DNA of 64,000 bases from NCBI GenBank assembly GCA_910584155.1, contig CAJTYG010000007.1:1-64000 (forward strand). The letters run 5' to 3'. The translations under genes were made by a program, and so were the position numbers. Below are positions 61,302 to 64,000 of this stretch, piece by piece. The notes under the pieces were generated by a model that was not told the DNA's origin, searched no databases, and was given only the letters and a program-made list of their open reading frames with translations. This DNA is from an uncultured Christensenella sp. GTDB lineage: Bacteria; Bacillota; Clostridia; Christensenellales; CAG-917. How positions within the stretch are numbered: the stretch's first letter is position 1; each line of letters opens with the position of its first letter.

Positions 61302-62210
61302 ATGATAAAAGACATTTTTAAAAATTACGAAGCATTTTACAACATGGTCCTATCGACCACAATTATGTCCAACACACGTACGGACGAGTTTGTTTCAGAC
61401 GCAAAAAAGATAATCGACTTTATAGGCAAGGCTTATAGGTTTTCGGATGAGTTTACGGCATTTTGCTCGAGCATAATACTTGACGAGCTTGTAAAGCTAA
61501 GCAAAACGACGGATCAGCAGGTCGTATACAGCCGCCGTCAGTTCGGCGACGTGTACAACGATATGGACTCGCTTTTTGACATCAAGGGCGACGTGCTTGC
61601 AACTATCCAGAATATAGGCGTAAGCAGGGACGGCAATATCAGCGAGGGTTGGTTTGATTATAAGCACTACAAGACCTATCAGGCGGATATCAGATTTGCA
61701 AAAATAAACATCACAAGCGCATCGGGCAACATCATCGCAACACGGCAGGTGGGACTGCTGCTTGCGCTCGGCATAGGCTGCGAGCAGGACTTTGACAGGG
61801 CGATACTGCGCCTTACGCAGTGCGCACTTTGGGGCGATATAGCCGCAATGCACTATCTTGCGTATGTGTACGAGCTTACGGGTGCGGACAAAAAGGCGCA
61901 GCTTTACTATGAGGTGTCAGAGCTTGCGTCAAAGTATCTGTATTCGGGCTGCACGGTGCTGAGCGAAAGCGATAAGAAAGCCTATTCGGAGGACGCACGC
62001 ACATATTATGCGTACATTTCGTCCATAAAGCAGGACGTTGTGCAGGCGCACGAAAAATATAACATAGATTTTTCGTTTATAGAGGCGATAATGTCGTCGG
62101 AGCTTGACTATTACAAGAGAATGAATTATATCAACAACTACGCAAAGCAGGAGTGGAAGGAAATCACAAATTCGTCTTTGCGTCCGTCGAAACGTATCGG
62201 CTTCAACTAA
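61302..62210 (+). CDS. Sel1-like helical repeat protein, unknown role
   Basis: 302 residues from ATG 61302, which has GAGGAGGG four bases upstream; a near-leaderless in-frame ATG at 61281 would add seven residues. The protein is helical and cytoplasmic (no signal or membrane segment). The middle part, ATRQVGLLLALGIGCEQDFD and WGDIAAMHYLAYVYELTGAD, has the A-x-x-x-L-G spacing of Sel1/TPR-like repeats, which act in protein-protein contacts. It shares a promoter with the coupling ATPase 20 bases downstream and may be its accessory protein. Confidence 0.6.
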   Translation: MIKDIFKNYEAFYNMVLSTTIMSNTRTDEFVSDAKKIIDFIGKAYRFSDEFTAFCSSIILDELVKLSKTTDQQVVYSRRQFGDVYNDMDSLFDIKGDVLATIQNIGVSRDGNISEGWFDYKHYKTYQADIRFAKINITSASGNIIATRQVGLLLALGIGCEQDFDRAILRLTQCALWGDIAAMHYLAYVYELTGADKKAQLYYEVSELASKYLYSGCTVLSESDKKAYSEDARTYYAYISSIKQDVVQAHEKYNIDFSFIEAIMSSELDYYKRMNYINNYAKQEWKEITNSSLRPSKRIGFN

Positions 62211-62230
62211 AAGAGGGAGGATAAGACATA

Positions 62231-64000
62231 ATGAACTATTCGTTTACAGAAGAAACCATATCGCAATATATAGACAGATATCTGGAAAATTCCAAAAGGA
62301 TAACCTACAGAGAGCTCGGCGACAACGATAAGCTTGAAAAGGTGCTATACAAGGATCTGCCTAACACCGAAGTCAAGGGATTTCCCGTTGCAAGCGACTA
62401 TGTGGACGAGGCTACGGGCAAGGCGTATTCCGCAAAGGAATTTGACGCACTCGGCGAAAAGGAACGTGCAAAGCTAAGCCTTAGGTTTTATTTTTTGCCG
62501 AAGTATCACGAGCTTTATGTTGGCACAACGGGCAGCGGCAAAACTACGGGATGTATGGAACCGCAGCTCCGTGCCGTATCATCGCAAAAAAACAAGCCGA
62601 ATTTGTTTATCACCGATCCTAAGGGCGAGCTGTTTGAGCACAACGCAAGACATCTGCAAAAGCAGGGCTACAAGACGTTCGTGCTGAATTTTAAGGACAT
62701 AACAAAGTCGGACAGATGGAATCCGCTGCTTGAAATGTACGAAAAAAAGATGCAGCTCGTCACGATGGGCGAGGACGTCATAATGCGTACAGGCACCGTG
62801 TCCGACGAGCTTATGAAATACGGCACCGACGAGGACTTTGACGGCGAAGCATATCTCGAATATGACGGAAAGGCTTTCCCTAATTACGACACCTATCAGG
62901 AATACGTCGCAATACAAAAGGATATGCTCGACGCAGAGGTTTCGTCGCTTGTAAATCAGTTTGTCAATCAGGTCATCATAGTGCAGAGCCAAACGGATAA
63001 ATCGTGGGAGCTGGGCGCACAGGGCTTGTTAAAAGGCATTTTACTGTGTATGCTCGAGGAAGCGGTCAACAAAGAAAAGACGGGCTTCACAAAGGAAATG
63101 ATGACGTTTAAGACCGTCACAGACTATTATAACAAGCTCAGAGGCGATTGCGTGGACAGCGACGACCGTGCCGATATAGAGGACGTAGAGCTGCTGCAGA
63201 ATATGCCGAGCGAGGCTACGGGCTATATGAGGACTGCGCTTGCAAACGCTCCCAACACGTCACGCAGCTATTGCGGCGTTTACGAGGGTGCGACAAACTC
63301 TATCATGCAAGGGCACATCTTTGCGCTTACGTCCGACACTACGGTGGAAATAGACGACGATACGCAGCCCTTTGCCATATTTATCGCAACAAGAGACTAC
63401 GACAAGAGCGACTATTATATCGCAGGGCTTTTTGTCGATTGGGTGTACAGAAAGATGCTTATGAAGGCGGAAAACAGCGTGAAGACCGTGGACAACAAGC
63501 CTACTACGAGGACAATGCATTTTCTGTTGGACGAGTTTTGCAACATCCCGCCCATCACCGATTTTGAAAACAAAATCGCAACGTCACGCTCGAGGGATAT
63601 ATGGTTCCACCTGTTTATACAGTCGTATGAGCAGCTCGATCTTGTCTACAAGCCCGACCGTGCGTCGGTCATAAAGGACAACTGCAATGCGCAGATATTC
63701 CTCGGCTCGCAAAGCAGAGCCACAAAGGAAATGTTTTCAAAGGAATGCGGCAAGACGTGGGTGCCGTCCATATCCTCGCAATTCGATCCGACGGACAAAT
63801 CGCTGTCGGAGGTTGCAGTTATCCCCGTGAGCGACCTCGATCTGATAGAGGAAGGCGAGGTTTATATCAAGCGGCTTTATATGCCTGTGATACTGTCGCA
63901 GTTTATCCGCAGCTATAAGTGCGCCGAGCAGGGCAGCTTCGAGGACTTCAGAGACCCCCGTGCATATCACGACTTTGCGCCGCTCAATAAGGCTTCGTTC
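62231..64000 (+). CDS. VirD4/TraG-type coupling ATPase (3' partial)
   Basis: 590 codons are open to the right edge, with no stop. GGGAGG precedes the ATG. Walker A YVGTTGSGKTTGCMEPQL is near residue 98, LFITDPKGELFEHNARHLQ near 130, and Walker B MHFLLDEFCNIPPI near 430, with ATSRSRDIWFHLFIQSYEQL after it; this is the order of TraG/VirD4 proteins that feed substrates to type IV secretion channels. Unlike VirD4, the ~90 residues before Walker A contain no membrane helices. The gene suggests that an integrative or conjugative element, or a secretion locus, continues beyond the window. Confidence 0.85.
   Translation, partial: MNYSFTEETISQYIDRYLENSKRITYRELGDNDKLEKVLYKDLPNTEVKGFPVASDYVDEATGKAYSAKEFDALGEKERAKLSLRFYFLPKYHELYVGTTGSGKTTGCMEPQLRAVSSQKNKPNLFITDPKGELFEHNARHLQKQGYKTFVLNFKDITKSDRWNPLLEMYEKKMQLVTMGEDVIMRTGTVSDELMKYGTDEDFDGEAYLEYDGKAFPNYDTYQEYVAIQKDMLDAEVSSLVNQFVNQVIIVQSQTDKSWELGAQGLLKGILLCMLEEAVNKEKTGFTKEMMTFKTVTDYYNKLRGDCVDSDDRADIEDVELLQNMPSEATGYMRTALANAPNTSRSYCGVYEGATNSIMQGHIFALTSDTTVEIDDDTQPFAIFIATRDYDKSDYYIAGLFVDWVYRKMLMKAENSVKTVDNKPTTRTMHFLLDEFCNIPPITDFENKIATSRSRDIWFHLFIQSYEQLDLVYKPDRASVIKDNCNAQIFLGSQSRATKEMFSKECGKTWVPSISSQFDPTDKSLSEVAVIPVSDLDLIEEGEVYIKRLYMPVILSQFIRSYKCAEQGSFEDFRDPRAYHDFAPLNKASF

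Overview
The window looks like chromosomal DNA from an uncultured, probably gut-associated member of the Clostridia (Bacillota). The main reasons are a complete SpoIIE sporulation phosphatase followed by tilS and hpt, a YerC/TrpR-like regulator, Gram-positive style Shine-Dalgarno sites, a dockerin-bearing secreted protein, SipW-type signal peptides and a very large GLUG-repeat surface protein. No 16S gene or unambiguous species marker is present, so nothing finer than class is claimed.

Layout. 1-1.2 kb: 3' end of a secreted dockerin protein, then a gene-free structured element with IS200-like hairpins. 1.7-5.7 kb: a YitT membrane protein (minus) and, divergently, a three-gene operon of a double DUF1538 membrane protein with two P-II-like regulators. 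5.7-7.3 kb: orphan tandem Fur boxes and a secreted or membrane protein with an Arg/Asp-repeat tail (minus). 7.4-16.6 kb: a compact all-plus-strand phage head and DNA-packaging cluster (terminase, portal, scaffold, capsid, connectors, beta-propeller protein, coiled-coil protein). It has no integrase, replication, tape-measure or lysis genes and ends in a clean terminator. 16.6-26.5 kb: mnmM, lipoproteins, a GNAT, a DUF885 protein, a DUF4180 protein, and a minus-strand module of lipoprotein, ECF sigma factor and anti-sigma factor in which the lipoprotein and the anti-sigma sensor domain are near copies. A tRNA-Arg beside this module carries a 23-bp duplicated 3' end, which looks like an att scar. 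26.5-34.7 kb: a housekeeping block of yerC, spoIIE, tilS, hpt, cca, rmuC and a PHP phosphoesterase. 34.8-37.3 kb: a polar amino-acid ABC transporter whose binding protein reads as circularly permuted.

37.3-59.9 kb: an intergenic stretch rich in palindromic repeats, then an 18.9-kb gene for a 6,283-residue secreted protein with about 57 GLUG-type repeats plus Flg_new, MBG and YDG-like domains. It is followed by three small genes with SipW/TasA-like signal peptides, and the four-gene unit closes with a strong bidirectional terminator. 60-64 kb: RtcB RNA ligase (minus), a Sel1-like protein, and the start of a VirD4/TraG-type coupling ATPase that runs off the right end.

Four things stand out: (i) the sigma, anti-sigma and secreted-twin module with a 349-bp stretch of perfect identity; (ii) the head-only phage cluster whose capsid carries an adhesin-type C-terminal repeat; (iii) the giant GLUG protein and SipW-cognate operon; (iv) the permuted solute-binding protein. 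Several genes (spoIIE, tilS, mnmM, terL) also share one start geometry, a -10 hexamer, six bases, then ATG, which implies leaderless transcripts. All similarity statements come from reading motifs by eye; no database search was run.
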